The notes under the pieces were generated by a model. That model searched no databases. It was not told the DNA's origin and saw only the letters and a program-made list of their open reading frames with translations. The position numbers were made by a program, and so were the translations under genes. A stretch of 64,000 nucleotides of DNA, from contig NZ_LR593887.1 of NCBI RefSeq assembly GCF_901538355.1, positions 4,626,920 to 4,690,919 on the forward strand. The letters are read 5' to 3'. Position 1 is the stretch's first letter, and every line of letters starts with the position of its first letter. The stretch comes from Tuwongella immobilis. Its GTDB lineage: Bacteria > Planctomycetota > Planctomycetia > Gemmatales > Gemmataceae. This document shows, in pieces, positions 16,729 through 27,323 of the stretch.

Positions 16729-18063
16729 ATGACACTGCATCGAAATTGTGCTGGGCTGACCCGCCGCGATTGCCTGCAACTCGGGCTGGGGGGACTGCTG
16801 GGCACCGGCTTGACCGATCTGTTGCGATTAAAAGCGACCGCGTCCAGCAGCGACGGCACCGCCCCCAAGCGGCAAGCCAAAGCCTGCATTCTGATCTGGC
16901 TGGACGGCGGCCCATCCCACTACGAAACCTTCGACCCCAAGCCGGAAGCCCCCGCCGAAATTCGCGGCGACTTCAAGCCGATCGCCACGCAAACGCCGGG
17001 CATGTTCTTTAGCGAGCAAATGGTCAAACTCGCATCAATCAGCAATCAACTTGCCATCGTGCGATCGATTCGCCACGATCAAGGCAATCACGGCGCGGGC
17101 AACCATTACATGATGACGGGTGCGCCGCCACGGATTCCGGTCGGCTGCGGTGCCTTCGTCAGCTTCCACCCCAGTCTCGGCTCGGTGACGGCCTCCGAAC
17201 GGGGTGCCCCGGCTGGACTGCCAGCGTATTTTTCGATTCCATCGATGACGCGTTCCGGTGGCCCGAATTTCCTGGGTGCCAAGTACGCGCCGTTTGTGGT
17301 GGACAGCAACCCGAATTCGCCGGGCTTCCGCGTTCGCGATGTCGCGCTGCCCGCTGGACTGAGCGAAGGTCGCTTCACCACGCGAAAAGACGTTCGCAAG
17401 TCTGTCGATTCGATGCTGCGCTTTGAAGATGCGATCGCCGCCGATCCGGTCAAAGCTCAAGACGAACATTATACTCAAAGTTACGAGCTGATTTCCTCCA
17501 CCGCCGCGCAAGCCGCCTTCGACATCGAGCGCGAACCGGAGCGCGTCCGACAAGCCTATGGCCGCGATCCGTTTGGCCAACGGGCACTCCTGGCCCGGCG
17601 ATTGGTCGAAGCGGGTGTGCCGTTCATCACGCTGAACGATGGCGGCTGGGATCACCACACCAAACTGTTCGACGCATTCAAGAATAAGATGCCGCGATTC
17701 GAGGCGAGCATTGCCGCACTCATCGAAGATTTGTCCCAACGGGGGATGCTCGATGAGACGCTCGTGATCGTGTTGGGCGAATTCGGCCGCACCCCGCAAG
17801 TCAACAAAGACGGTGGCCGCGATCACTGGTCGAATGCCATGTCGGTGATGTTCGCCGGGGGTGGTTGTCCTGGTGGTCAGGTGATTGGTGCCACCGACCG
17901 CAAGGGCTTCGCCGCTGTGGAACGCGTGCTGTCGCCTGAAAATTTCGCCTCCACCATCTATTCCAAGCTCGGCATCGACCCCGGCAAAATTCTCTACGCT
18001 CCCAACGGCCGACCGGCCCACTTGGTCAGCGATCCGACTCCGATTCGCGAATTGATGGGGTGA
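16729..18063 (+). CDS. DUF1501 protein, Tat-exported (sulfatase/alkaline phosphatase-like fold)
   Basis: 444 aa, 24 bp after the DUF1549/1553 stop. The N-terminus has a twin-arginine-type signal (TRRDCLQLGLGGLLGTGL). The body carries DUF1501 landmarks: CILIWLDGGPSHYETFDPKP, the conserved RHDQGNHGAGNHYMMTG block, LNDGGWDHHTKLF and LVIVLGEFGRTPQVNKDGGRDHW. These resemble the metal-binding region of alkaline-phosphatase-superfamily hydrolases. It presumably works with the neighbouring DUF1549/1553 protein in the periplasm; the substrate is unknown. Confidence 0.9.
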   Translation: MTLHRNCAGLTRRDCLQLGLGGLLGTGLTDLLRLKATASSSDGTAPKRQAKACILIWLDGGPSHYETFDPKPEAPAEIRGDFKPIATQTPGMFFSEQMVKLASISNQLAIVRSIRHDQGNHGAGNHYMMTGAPPRIPVGCGAFVSFHPSLGSVTASERGAPAGLPAYFSIPSMTRSGGPNFLGAKYAPFVVDSNPNSPGFRVRDVALPAGLSEGRFTTRKDVRKSVDSMLRFEDAIAADPVKAQDEHYTQSYELISSTAAQAAFDIEREPERVRQAYGRDPFGQRALLARRLVEAGVPFITLNDGGWDHHTKLFDAFKNKMPRFEASIAALIEDLSQRGMLDETLVIVLGEFGRTPQVNKDGGRDHWSNAMSVMFAGGGCPGGQVIGATDRKGFAAVERVLSPENFASTIYSKLGIDPGKILYAPNGRPAHLVSDPTPIRELMG

Positions 18064-18066
18064 GTG

Positions 18067-19686
18067 ATGCGACGGAACGCCTTGGTGGGATGTCTGTTCG
18101 GGCTGCTGCTGGTGGGCGATGTTCGCGCGGCGGTCCCTCCCGCCCACACGCTGCTTCCTGCCGGCGGTCAGGTGGGCACCACCGTTTCGGTTGATGTCGT
18201 TGGCATCGTCGATCTCACGGGCATGCAATTCGCGTGCAGTGTCCCGGAGATTCGCGGGGTCATGAGTCCCGACAAGAAACGGCTGCTCGTCACCATCCCC
18301 AAAGACGCTCCACTGGGGCTGGCCTGGATTCGGCTATTCAACGCCGAAGGCAGCAGCCCGCCCTTGGCATTCATCGTCGGACATCTGCCGGAAATTCAAG
18401 AAACGGAACCCAACGATCGGTATTCCAAGCCGCAAGTCGTGACACTGCCAGGAGTTGTGAACGGTCGTCTCGAAAAAGGCGGCGATACCGATCTCTTTCA
18501 AACGACGCTCGAAGCCGGTCAGACGCTGGTGGCCGACCTGGAAGCCCATGAGCAGATCGGCTCGCCGATGGACGGCATGCTGCAAGTCGTGGATGAGCGA
18601 GGGTTTGTGGTCGCGGAGAATGTCGATTTCCGTGGCCTGGATGCGCGGGTGGTCTACACCCCGACTCGTGCCGGGAAATATGCGGTTCGCGTGTCGGCAT
18701 TTCCGTCGCAACCCGATGCCAGCGTTCAACTTGCGGGTGGTTTCAACTATGTCTACCGGCTCACGCTCACGGCTGGGGCGTTTGCCGCTCATGCCTTCCC
18801 GAGTGCGATTGCTCGCCCGAATCCGCCCGCGACGATCGAACTGCGTGGGCATAATCTTCCGCCCGCGCAGGGGGTTGTCCCCGTCCCGAAATCGCTGCCG
18901 ATGAGCGATCATCTGCTGGTGCATGCGCCGCAAGTGGCGAATCCAGTTGCAGTTGCGATCGAACCGCATGCGGTCATCGCGGAGCAAGAACCGAATCCGC
19001 TCGATCGTCCGCAGGCCGTGCCGGTGCCGGTGACCATTTGCGGCGTGATTCAGGAACGCAATGATCGCGATGTCTACACGATTGCGGTCAAAAAAGGACA
19101 ACCGATCCACATTACCTTGGATGCGGTTTCGTTCGGCTCGCCGCTGGATGCGTTGGTGCGGGTGCGGACGAAAGATGGCTCGATTATCACGCAAGTCGAT
19201 GATGTGAAAAAGGATGCAGATCCCACGCTGCGAATCGTGCGCGATGCTGATGAGGAAATTCGCATCGAAGTCACCGATTTGTACAGCCACGGCGGCCCCG
19301 GCTACGCCTATCATCTGCGAATCACTCCCACCCCCGGCCCCGCCAGCGCCACCGTCCCCGCCGAGCAATTCACCTTCCCGGTTGGCCAACCGTTTGAAAT
19401 CAAGCTGACGATCGCCAATCCGAGCGGCAAGCCGCAAAGCATTACTGCAGAAGGACTTCCGGCAGGCATTTCGCTCGTGGAACCGGTGACGATTCCCGAT
19501 TCCAAAGCCAAGGAAGTGACCCTGAAGCTGAAGGCGGACAAGCCGGGAATTTCCGGCGGATTTCGACTGCGAATTGGCGAGAAAAACTTGCCCTCGCGGC
19601 CCGTGCTGGCCAAACTGGGAGACAGCAATCGCACACTCGATTGGCTGTGGCTGACCACCACGGCGGAGAAGCCCAAAGCGAAGTAA
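18067..19686 (+). CDS. Exported protein with two pre-peptidase C-terminal-like (PPC) domains
   Basis: About 539 aa with a signal peptide (MRRNALVGCLFGLLLVGDVRA). An N-terminal Ig/IPT-like domain is followed by two PPC-type beta domains, each opening with the 'E.EPN...' signature: QETEPNDRYSKPQVV with DTDLFQTTLEAGQTLV, and EQEPNPLDRPQAVP with DRDVYTIAVKKGQPI. The C-terminal 120 residues form another beta-sandwich. There is no catalytic domain, so it is likely a binding or scaffolding protein for the DUF1549/DUF1501 pair. It begins four bases after the upstream stop with GGGGTGAG as ribosome-binding sequence. Confidence 0.75.
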   Translation: MRRNALVGCLFGLLLVGDVRAAVPPAHTLLPAGGQVGTTVSVDVVGIVDLTGMQFACSVPEIRGVMSPDKKRLLVTIPKDAPLGLAWIRLFNAEGSSPPLAFIVGHLPEIQETEPNDRYSKPQVVTLPGVVNGRLEKGGDTDLFQTTLEAGQTLVADLEAHEQIGSPMDGMLQVVDERGFVVAENVDFRGLDARVVYTPTRAGKYAVRVSAFPSQPDASVQLAGGFNYVYRLTLTAGAFAAHAFPSAIARPNPPATIELRGHNLPPAQGVVPVPKSLPMSDHLLVHAPQVANPVAVAIEPHAVIAEQEPNPLDRPQAVPVPVTICGVIQERNDRDVYTIAVKKGQPIHITLDAVSFGSPLDALVRVRTKDGSIITQVDDVKKDADPTLRIVRDADEEIRIEVTDLYSHGGPGYAYHLRITPTPGPASATVPAEQFTFPVGQPFEIKLTIANPSGKPQSITAEGLPAGISLVEPVTIPDSKAKEVTLKLKADKPGISGGFRLRIGEKNLPSRPVLAKLGDSNRTLDWLWLTTTAEKPKAK

Positions 19687-19713
19687 ATCCGCATTCCCCT
19701 TGTGAGCCTGCCG

Positions 19714-21240
19714 ATGAACCGTCTCGTGCCACTGCTGCTCCCCCTGCTGTTGCTGACGACGCAAATCACCCCGCTTCGGGCCGACGAATTCAAGCTGCAA
19801 CTTCGCAAACGCGTTGAAGTTGCGGCAAATTCCGGTCGTTATCACAGCATCACCACACCCGCCACCTGGGATGCCTCCAAAACGGCAATTGTCGTCTGCG
19901 ACATGTGGGACAAGCATTGGTGCCCCGATGCAACGGCCCGCGTCGCGGAGATGGCCCCGCGCATGAACGCCGTGCTGACCGCCGCTCGCAAGGCCGGGGC
20001 GCTCATCATCCACTGCCCCAGCGACACGATGGAGTTTTACAAGGACACCCCGCAGCGCAAGCGAGCGCAGATGGCCCCGAAGGCGACGCCCAAGGTGCCG
20101 CTGGAACGCTGGTGCAAACTGGATCCCAAGTCGGAAGCCCCGTTGCCGATTGATGATACGGATGGCGGGTGCGAATCGACCGTGAAGAATTATCGGGCAT
20201 GGTCGCGGCAGATCGCCACACTCGAAATCGCCGAACCCGATGCAATCACAGATAGCGACGAAGCCTATCACCTGATGATGTCACGCGGAATCGATCAAGT
20301 CATTGTCATAGGTGTGCATACCAATATGTGCGTGCTGGGCCGCCCGTTTTCGATTCGGCAGCTCACCCGGCAAGGGCTGAACGTGGTGCTGATGCGCGAC
20401 CTGACCGACACCATGTACAACCCGAAAAAAGCCCCGTTCGTATCGCACTTCACCGGCACCGATCTGGTCGTGGAACACATCGAACAGTTCTGGTGCCCGA
20501 CGATTACCAGCGCCGATCTCCTGGGCGGGAAAGAGTTTCGGTTCCAAGCCGATCGACGGCCGCATCTGGTGATGATCGCCGCCGAGGATGAATATCGCAC
20601 CGAGGTCTCGCTGCCAGCATTCGCTCGAACGGAACTGGGGCACGATTATCGGGTAACGATGGTTTATTCCGATGCCAAAAATCCGCACACGCTCCCCGGT
20701 CTGGATGCGCTCGATCACGCGGATGGTCTGCTGCTGAGCGTGCGTCGTCGGGCGTTTCCCCCCGAGCAACTCGACCGGATTCGCAAATTCATCGCGGCGG
20801 GCAAGCCGGTCATCGGCATCCGCACCAGCAGCCACGCCTTCGCCATCAAGCCCGGCGTGAAGTTCCCCGAAGGCAATGCCCAATGGCCAAAATTTGATCG
20901 TGAAGTGCTGGGCGGCTTCTATCAGGGACATTATCCGGCCAATGCGGGGACAAAAGTCCAATGGGTGGCGACCGATCATCCGATTTTGCAGGGGGTAAAT
21001 CGGGAACAAGTCGCGCTGAAGTCGTGGCTATATCGCTCAAGTCCGCTGGAGTCGGGTGCGACCGTGATTGCGACCGGTACCTACGCGGATAAACCAGCCG
21101 AACCGCTGGCCTGGACGTGGATTCGCCCCGATGGTGGCCGCACGTTCTACTGCTCTGCCGGTCACACGGATGATTTTCAAATTGCGGCGTTCCGAAAGTT
21201 GCTTCGCAATGGCATCGATTGGGCCGTGGATCGTCGGTAA
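19714..21240 (+). CDS. Exported isochorismatase-like hydrolase fused to ThuA-like domain
   Basis: About 508 aa with a signal peptide (MNRLVPLLLPLLLLTTQI). Residues about 45-265 form an isochorismatase/cysteine-hydrolase domain: the Asp in TAIVVCDMWDKHWC and the nucleophile Cys206 in VIGVHTNMCVLGRP after the usual cis-peptide region. Residues about 290-508 match the ThuA (trehalose-utilisation-like) fold: HLVMIAAEDEYRTE, DGLLLSVRRR, GKPVIGIRTSSHAF and GGRTFYCSAGHTDDF. ThuA domains are common in planctomycete secreted sugar-related proteins. An alternative GTG at 19702 would add four residues. Its place inside the DUF1549/DUF1501 cluster suggests a shared substrate, unknown. Confidence 0.8.
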   Translation: MNRLVPLLLPLLLLTTQITPLRADEFKLQLRKRVEVAANSGRYHSITTPATWDASKTAIVVCDMWDKHWCPDATARVAEMAPRMNAVLTAARKAGALIIHCPSDTMEFYKDTPQRKRAQMAPKATPKVPLERWCKLDPKSEAPLPIDDTDGGCESTVKNYRAWSRQIATLEIAEPDAITDSDEAYHLMMSRGIDQVIVIGVHTNMCVLGRPFSIRQLTRQGLNVVLMRDLTDTMYNPKKAPFVSHFTGTDLVVEHIEQFWCPTITSADLLGGKEFRFQADRRPHLVMIAAEDEYRTEVSLPAFARTELGHDYRVTMVYSDAKNPHTLPGLDALDHADGLLLSVRRRAFPPEQLDRIRKFIAAGKPVIGIRTSSHAFAIKPGVKFPEGNAQWPKFDREVLGGFYQGHYPANAGTKVQWVATDHPILQGVNREQVALKSWLYRSSPLESGATVIATGTYADKPAEPLAWTWIRPDGGRTFYCSAGHTDDFQIAAFRKLLRNGIDWAVDRR

Positions 21241-21337
21241 GCGGTCGATTCCGGAACTTCCCGGAATGCGTCGCTCCCACCCGGGATTTCCCGAACCCCA
21301 TTTGGCATCAGCATTTGCGTTCCTGCGGAGACTCTCC

Positions 21338-24300
21338 ATGCGTTGGCAGTTTTGGACGATGATTGGGACGGTGATGCTGTGCGGGTCGGCCGGCTCCGCG
21401 CGGGGGGCGGATGCGCCGCCGCTCTCGTTCAATCGGGATGTTCGCCCGATTCTGGCGGATCGCTGCTTTGCCTGCCACGGGCCAGACGCGGCCAATCGCA
21501 AAGCCAATCTGCGGTTGGACTTGCGTGAGGACGCGCTGAAGGTGGCCAAGTCCGGCGAGCGTCCGATTGTGCCCGGTAAACCGGAGGCCAGCGAGTTGGT
21601 TGCCCGCCTGCATTCGGATGATGAAACCAGCATCATGCCGCCGCCGGAAACCAATAAGCCGCTGAAGCCTGCCGAGAAGGCGATTCTGGAACGCTGGATT
21701 CGTGAAGGCGCGACCTATGAAGCGCATTGGGCATTTCTTCCACCGAAACGGCCGCCGGTGCCCCGTCCCAAATCGACGCCGGCGATTCACAATCCGATTG
21801 ATGCCTTTGTGCTGCAACGGCTGCAATCCGAAGGGTTTGCGTTCGCCCCACAAGCCGACCGGGAGACGCTGATTCGCCGCGTGACGTTCACGCTGACCGG
21901 ACTTCCGCCGACAGTCGAAGAAATCGACGCCTTTCTGAACGACAAATCGCCGAATGCCTATGAGAAAGTCGTGGATCGACTGTTGGCGTCGCCCCGATAT
22001 GGCGAGCGGATGGCGCTCTTGTGGCTGGATGCGGCGCGCTATGCCGATACGCACGGCTATCAGACCGACCAAGTTCGCCAGATGTGGCCATGGCGGGATT
22101 GGGTGATTCGCTCATTCAATCGCAATCAGCCGTTTGACCAATTCACTGTCGAACAGCTTGCTGGCGATCTCATTCCGAATGCAACATTGGATCAAAAGAT
22201 TGCTACCGGGTTCAATCGCAATCACCGCATCTCCGAAGAAGGCGGGATCATCGACGAAGAACTGCGGACCGAATATGTGATCGATCGCGTCGCAACCACC
22301 TCCACGGTCTGGATGGGGCTGACGGTCGCTTGTGCGCAATGCCACGATCATAAGTACGACCCGATTTCGCAACGCGAGTATTACCAACTGTTTGCGTTCT
22401 TCAACAACGTCAACGAACGTGGGAATGCGGGGGGCACCGGCAACGCCGCACCAGTGATGTCGGTCCTCACTCCCGAGTTGGAACAACAACGGGACCAACT
22501 TCAGAAAGCACTCGCGGATGCTCGCACCGCCATGGAGCAAGCCAAGCCGAAAATTGATGCCGCTTCCGAGGCGTGGGAACAATCGGCGCTCAAGACGCAA
22601 CCCGCTTGGCAGGCATTGGTTCCGACGATTCTGAAGGGTGTCAACGGCACGACGCTGACCAAGCAAACCGATGGCTCGGTGTTGGCGAGCGGCACGGTTC
22701 CCTCGCAGGAAGTGTACGAATTCACGGCGACAACTCCGCTGACGGGTTTGCGCGGCATCAGTCTGGAGACGATCGCCGACCCGAGTTTGCCACTGGGCGG
22801 AGCCGGTCGATTCGCCAACGCCAATTTCGTCCTGGGCGAAATCGAAGTGACCGCAGTGTCGCTGACCGATCCGAAGCAGTCGCAGACGGTGAAATTCAAC
22901 AAAGCGATTGCGACGTATTCCCAAGCAGGATTTGCGGTTGCGACAGCGATTGACGGGAATCCCGACACGGGCTGGGCGGTGGATGGGCCGACGCGGAAAT
23001 CGGGCGATTTGGCGGTGTTTACCACCGAGACGCCGTTCGGATTCGTGGGCGGGAGCGAACTGCGGGTCAAGCTCAAATTCCAATATGATCGCCACTCCAT
23101 TGGCCGATTCCGACTCGCAGTATCGGCAGACGCCAACGTATCGTCGCAACCCATTGAAGCGATGCAACTTCCGATGCTGCTGGCAACTCCCAAGACCAGT
23201 CGCACCGACGCCATCCGCGAGAAGATCCGCACGGCATTTCTAGCATCGCCCGACGGCACACCGTTTCGCAAGGTGATGGACGATCTGACGGCCAAGCAAA
23301 CCGCTGTGACGAATTTCGAGAAGAATCTGCCGACAACGATGGTGATGGCGGACCTGCCCAAGGCCCGTGAGACGCGGATGCTGATGCGCGGGCAGTATGA
23401 CAAGCCCGGCGATCCGGTCGAAGCGGCGATGCCGGCGATTTTCCCAAAGCTCACCGCGGATGCACCGAAGAATCGGCTGGGATTGGCGCAATCGCTGGTG
23501 GGCAAAGACCATCCGTTGACGGCGCGTGTGGCCGTCAATCGCTTTTGGGCACATCATTTCGGCACGGGATTGGTCAAAACGCAGGTCGATTTCGGCGTGC
23601 AAGGCGAATGGCCAAGCCACCCGGAACTGCTCGATTGGCTTGCAGTCGAGTTCATGGAATCGGGCTGGGATGTGAAGAAATTGCATCGGCAAATCGTGAT
23701 GAGTTCCACATTCCAACAATCGTCCCGTGTCACCCCGGCGATGATGGAGCGCGACCCGGAAAATCGGCTACTTGCACGCGGCCCCCGCTTCCGATTGCTG
23801 GGCGAAGAAATCCGGGATACCGCACTGTCGGTCAGCGGGTTGCTGGTCGAGAAAATCGGTGGCCCACCCGTGAAACCGTATCAACCGGCGGGATTGTGGG
23901 AAGAACTGACGTTCCTGTCAACATCTGCCGGTCGCTATACGCCGGACACCGGCGAGGGGCTGTATCGCCGTAGTCTGTACACCTTCTGGAAGCGGACGAT
24001 TCCACCGCCGACGTTGGCGACGTTCGATGCCCCGACTCGGGAGTTCTGCACCGTGGCCCGCAGCCGTACCAACACGCCGCTGCAAGCCCTGGCACTTTTG
24101 AATGATCCGACATTTGTGGAGGCGGCTCGGGTGACGGCCCAAAAGCTGCTGGCCGATGGGACGCAAACGCCTGCCCAACGATTGGAACGCATCTTCCGCC
24201 AAGCGACGGGACGCAAGCCGAGTCCGGCAGAGATGCAGGTGCTGCTGGCCGGGCTGGAGCGTCGCAAGCAAGCGTTTGCCCGCGATCCGAAGGCGATTGA

Positions 24301-24421
24301 ACCGTGGTTGCAAGTCGGTTCCACGCCACGAGATGCGAAACTCGACCCGGCGGAACTGGCCGCGTATACCTCGGTGGTGAGTGTGATTTTCAACCTTGAT
24401 GAAACCGTGACTCGGGAGTAA
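21338..24421 (+). CDS. PSCyt1-DUF1549-DUF1553 protein with inserted discoidin-like domain
   Basis: About 1027 aa; ATG with GGAG seven bases upstream and a signal peptide (to about residue 25). Planctomycete cytochrome C domain PSCyt1 lies at the N-terminus: [30 protein letters not shown], with a CxxCH haem motif. DUF1549 (PSCyt2) follows ([40 protein letters not shown]). A coiled segment and a beta-rich insertion at about 500-680 ([22 protein letters not shown]) look like an F5/8-type or LamG-like carbohydrate-binding module. DUF1553 (PSD1) forms the C-terminal 400 residues ([21 protein letters not shown], '[21 protein letters not shown]'). It probably carries haem and acts in the periplasm on bound glycans; function is not established. 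Confidence 0.92.
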   Translation: MRWQFWTMIGTVMLCGSAGSARGADAPPLSFNRDVRPILADRCFACHGPDAANRKANLRLDLREDALKVAKSGERPIVPGKPEASELVARLHSDDETSIMPPPETNKPLKPAEKAILERWIREGATYEAHWAFLPPKRPPVPRPKSTPAIHNPIDAFVLQRLQSEGFAFAPQADRETLIRRVTFTLTGLPPTVEEIDAFLNDKSPNAYEKVVDRLLASPRYGERMALLWLDAARYADTHGYQTDQVRQMWPWRDWVIRSFNRNQPFDQFTVEQLAGDLIPNATLDQKIATGFNRNHRISEEGGIIDEELRTEYVIDRVATTSTVWMGLTVACAQCHDHKYDPISQREYYQLFAFFNNVNERGNAGGTGNAAPVMSVLTPELEQQRDQLQKALADARTAMEQAKPKIDAASEAWEQSALKTQPAWQALVPTILKGVNGTTLTKQTDGSVLASGTVPSQEVYEFTATTPLTGLRGISLETIADPSLPLGGAGRFANANFVLGEIEVTAVSLTDPKQSQTVKFNKAIATYSQAGFAVATAIDGNPDTGWAVDGPTRKSGDLAVFTTETPFGFVGGSELRVKLKFQYDRHSIGRFRLAVSADANVSSQPIEAMQLPMLLATPKTSRTDAIREKIRTAFLASPDGTPFRKVMDDLTAKQTAVTNFEKNLPTTMVMADLPKARETRMLMRGQYDKPGDPVEAAMPAIFPKLTADAPKNRLGLAQSLVGKDHPLTARVAVNRFWAHHFGTGLVKTQVDFGVQGEWPSHPELLDWLAVEFMESGWDVKKLHRQIVMSSTFQQSSRVTPAMMERDPENRLLARGPRFRLLGEEIRDTALSVSGLLVEKIGGPPVKPYQPAGLWEELTFLSTSAGRYTPDTGEGLYRRSLYTFWKRTIPPPTLATFDAPTREFCTVARSRTNTPLQALALLNDPTFVEAARVTAQKLLADGTQTPAQRLERIFRQATGRKPSPAEMQVLLAGLERRKQAFARDPKAIEPWLQVGSTPRDAKLDPAELAAYTSVVSVIFNLDETVTRE

Positions 24422-24424
24422 CCC

Positions 24425-25885
24425 ATGCATCCGCTCCTTTCGATGCGTCAAGCACTGACCCGGCGGCAACTGCTGGGGCGATCCGCGTCTGGTCTGGGGA
24501 CGATGGCGTTGGCATCGCTGCTGAATCCATCGTTATTTGCGAATCCGTCTCAATCCAAACCATCGCCGGCTTTGCCCGGGATTCCGCACTTCGCACCGAA
24601 GGCGAAGCGGGTGATTTATCTGGTGCAGGCGGGTGCCCCGTCGCAAATCGAAACCTTCGATTACAAGCCGGAATTGGACAAACTCCACGGCAGCGAGTTG
24701 CCCGAATCGATCCGCAAGGGCCAACGGCTGACCACCATGACCGCCGGTCAGGGGAAGTTTCCCGTCGCGCGGTCGGTGCTGAAATTCGCGCGACAAGGCA
24801 AAGCCGGCACCTGGATGAGCGAGATTTTGCCGTTCCATGGCAAAATTGCGGACGACATTTGCGTCATTCGCTCCGTCCACACCGAGGCCATCAATCACGA
24901 TCAGGCCATCACCTTCTTTCAGACCGGCGCTCAGCAACCCGGGCGACCGAGTTTCGGTTCCTGGCTGAGTTACGGCCTGGGCAGTGAGAACGCGGACCTG
25001 CCCAGCTTTGTGGTGATGACCTCGATTGGCACTGGTCGGCCCGACGATCAGCCGCTGTACGATCGACTCTGGGGAAGCGGATTTCTGCCCACGAATTTGC
25101 AGGGCGTGCGGCTGCGTTCCGGCAAAGATCCCGTGTTGTATCTGAGCGATCCGCAGGGGTTGGCTCGGGAGACGCGGCGGGACATGCTGGACGATCTGGC
25201 ATCGCTGAATCGGCTGAAGCACGAGGCAATTGGCGATCCGGAAATCACCACGCGAATTGCCCAATATGAAATGGCCTTTCGCATGCAGATGAGCGTGCCC
25301 GAGGTGATGGATTTATCGAAGGAGCCGGAATCGGTCAAAAAATTGTACGGTCCCGATGTCGAGAAGCCGGGCACCTTCGCGGCGAACTGTCTGCGAGCGC
25401 GGCGGCTCAGCGAACGGGGCGTGCGATTTGTGCAACTTTACCATCGCGGGTGGGACCATCACGGGGGGCTGCCGAACGCGATTCGGCTGCAGGCACGCGA
25501 TACCGACCAAGCGAGCGCGGCCCTGATTCTCGACCTGAAAGCACGCGGATTACTGGATGAGACGTTGGTCATCTGGGGCGGCGAATTCGGTCGCACTGTC
25601 TACAGTCAAGGGGCATTATCGCCCGATGGTTACGGTCGGGACCACCACCCGCGATGCTTCAGCCTGTGGATGGCCGGCGGCGGCATCAAGCCGGGAGTGA
25701 CCTGGGGCGAAACCGACGAATTTAGCTACAACATCGTCCGCGATCCGGTCCATGTTCACGACCTGAACGCCACGATTTTGCACTGTCTGGGCATCGACCA
25801 CACGCGGCTGACTTACAAATTCCAAGGCCGCGACTTCCGCCTCACCGATGTCCACGGCGAAATCATCCGCGGCATCTTGGCGTGA
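24425..25885 (+). CDS. DUF1501 protein, Tat-exported
   Basis: 486 aa, starting three bases after the PSCyt1 gene stop with GGGAG upstream, so co-translation is likely. A twin-arginine signal ([23 protein letters not shown]) is followed by DUF1501 blocks: [78 protein letters not shown] and [17 protein letters not shown]. It ends [16 protein letters not shown], the typical C-terminus. It is a paralog of the DUF1501 protein at 16.7 kb but of the longer 'LVQAGAPSQ' branch that pairs with PSCyt1 proteins. Last gene of the cluster. Confidence 0.92.
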   Translation: MHPLLSMRQALTRRQLLGRSASGLGTMALASLLNPSLFANPSQSKPSPALPGIPHFAPKAKRVIYLVQAGAPSQIETFDYKPELDKLHGSELPESIRKGQRLTTMTAGQGKFPVARSVLKFARQGKAGTWMSEILPFHGKIADDICVIRSVHTEAINHDQAITFFQTGAQQPGRPSFGSWLSYGLGSENADLPSFVVMTSIGTGRPDDQPLYDRLWGSGFLPTNLQGVRLRSGKDPVLYLSDPQGLARETRRDMLDDLASLNRLKHEAIGDPEITTRIAQYEMAFRMQMSVPEVMDLSKEPESVKKLYGPDVEKPGTFAANCLRARRLSERGVRFVQLYHRGWDHHGGLPNAIRLQARDTDQASAALILDLKARGLLDETLVIWGGEFGRTVYSQGALSPDGYGRDHHPRCFSLWMAGGGIKPGVTWGETDEFSYNIVRDPVHVHDLNATILHCLGIDHTRLTYKFQGRDFRLTDVHGEIIRGILA

Positions 25886-25903
25886 GTTCTACCTGTCGAA
25901 ATG

Positions 25904-25941
25904 CCCCTTCGAGTCGGGCCCAATCCTCCCGCTCGAAGGGG
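25904..25941. terminator. Inverted repeat closing the DUF1501 cluster
   Basis: CCCCTTCGAG-T-CGGG (25904-25918) pairs with CCCG-CTCGAAGGGG (25928-25941), a 14-bp stem with one bulged base and a nine-base loop. It lies in the 67-bp gap between the convergent DUF1501 and small lipoprotein genes, so it could end both transcripts. No U-run. Confidence 0.6.
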
Positions 25942-25952
25942 TTCGCCGTGCA

Positions 25953-26183
25953 TCACCGATTTCGGTCATTCCGCGAAGAGCCGCCAGGCATGCCGTATTC
26001 GACTCCGATTTGGGCCGCTTCGGAGACTCCGGGGGGCGGTCGACGTGTGACCGTTTTGCCCGCACCGTTGATGGTATCATCCACATACGGAATCGCCTTC
26101 GCCAATGGAGCGACGCGATTGCAGCCCATCCCCGCCAGCATCGCCACCGCCAGCACCACCAGACAAATGAATCGTGCCATCAT
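25953..26183 (-). CDS. Small lipoprotein, 76 aa
   Basis: ATG at 26183 (or the adjacent ATG at 26180). A lipoprotein signal with a clear lipobox (LAGMGC) gives a mature protein of about 55 residues, rich in Gly, Pro and Arg (TVTRRPPPGVSEAAQIGVEYGMPGG). I do not recognise the family; small lipoproteins of this type are frequent next to exported planctomycete clusters. A longer reading frame starting at 26291 has no signal peptide at its N-terminus and is unlikely. Cell location would be the outer or inner membrane, lipid-anchored. Confidence 0.6.
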   Translation of the reverse strand: MMARFICLVVLAVAMLAGMGCNRVAPLAKAIPYVDDTINGAGKTVTRRPPPGVSEAAQIGVEYGMPGGSSRNDRNR

Positions 26184-26367
26184 TTCTCGTTTCGTTTGAG
26201 TGAATATCGTCGTGTAGTTCTCTCCGCATCGAAATACGCAGGTGGAATCGGGGTTGTGACAGCGGGATGCGGAAAATTCTCTCGTTCGCAATCGGGGTTG
26301 TCAGGTGGGGGGAAATTTGCGTCAATCGGTGGCGGTCGAATGGGTGGGCCAGCATGGAGGGGCGGCG

Positions 26368-27270
26368 ATGCGTTGGTTGCTGATTCTCAGCGGGTTGATT
26401 GCGATCTTGCTCTATTCCGGGGCACCGGGGCGGACACCGGCGGCGAAGCTGCCGACGCGGGAACCGGTCGAGCCGATTCCGCATCTGGGACGGGATTTTG
26501 ATGCGAGTCGCACCGGGAAACTGGTCGGTCACATTCGTTGGGAAGGGCCGCGTCCGACGGTACCGGGCTTCCGCACGCCGCGCATTTTGCTGGGCCAGGC
26601 GACATGGCTGTCTGCCGAGAATCCGCTTGCGCCGCAGATTCAAACCGCGATGCCGGGAATGCCCGCAGGCGTGGCCGGGGTGTTGATCGAGCTGCGCGGC
26701 GTCCGATTGGCCCGTTCCAAAGAGTGGAATCTCGGCCCGGTCACGGTGCATACCCGCAACACGCAAATTGGCATCGAACAGGATGGCCGACCGTTTGCCA
26801 GTGTGGGTGTGGTGCGTCGCGGCGAATCGGTGCGACTCGCATCCGAAGCACCGGGCGTGGAATCCCTTCGGGCACGCGGCGCGGCATTTTTCACGCTGGC
26901 GATGCCATCAGCGGGCAGTGTCGCCGAACGAAAATTGGATCATGCCGGCCTGGTGGAATGGAGCAGCGCGGTCGGCAACTTCTGGGCACGGGCATACGTC
27001 GCGGTGAGCGATCATCCATATTGGGCGGTGACGGATGCCGAGGGGAAATTTGAATTATCGGAAATTCCCGAGGGGGAATACGAATGGGTCGCTACCCTGC
27101 CCAGTTGGCGCGTCGTGAGCGAAGAGCGCGACCCGGAATTGATGTGGACGATGCGGCAAACCTACGCTGCCCCGGTGAGTCATACCGAACGGGTGCGGAT
27201 TGCCGCGGGCGAACGGCAAACCGTGCGTGCGGCATTCCGCGAATCGGATTTCCCGGTCACGGGCCGATGA
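26368..27270 (+). CDS. Exported protein with carboxypeptidase-regulatory-like domain
   Basis: 300 aa. The ATG at 26368 has GGAGGGG seven bases upstream and begins a signal anchor (MRWLLILSGLIAILLYSGA). After a proline-rich linker, the sequence 'LVGHIRWEGPRPTVP' and the C-terminal block 'YWAVTDAEGKFELSEIPEGEYEW' are characteristic of a carboxypeptidase-regulatory/transthyretin-like beta-sandwich. The middle portion resembles cupredoxin-associated planctomycete proteins (FASVGVVRRGESVRLASEAPG), but no copper ligand set is evident. Exact function is unknown. It is divergent from the small lipoprotein and convergent with purC. Confidence 0.65.
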   Translation: MRWLLILSGLIAILLYSGAPGRTPAAKLPTREPVEPIPHLGRDFDASRTGKLVGHIRWEGPRPTVPGFRTPRILLGQATWLSAENPLAPQIQTAMPGMPAGVAGVLIELRGVRLARSKEWNLGPVTVHTRNTQIGIEQDGRPFASVGVVRRGESVRLASEAPGVESLRARGAAFFTLAMPSAGSVAERKLDHAGLVEWSSAVGNFWARAYVAVSDHPYWAVTDAEGKFELSEIPEGEYEWVATLPSWRVVSEERDPELMWTMRQTYAAPVSHTERVRIAAGERQTVRAAFRESDFPVTGR

Positions 27271-27323
27271 TGTCTCGGTCGGTGAGCCGGTGAATCCGCG
27301 TGGCTCGTCGGCCTCGTCGTCGA

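Noticed and set aside
18334-20271. 645-codon minus-strand frame spanning the PPC and isochorismatase genes.
   Set aside because: It crosses two well-supported genes and has no motif; it is a GC-rich shadow.
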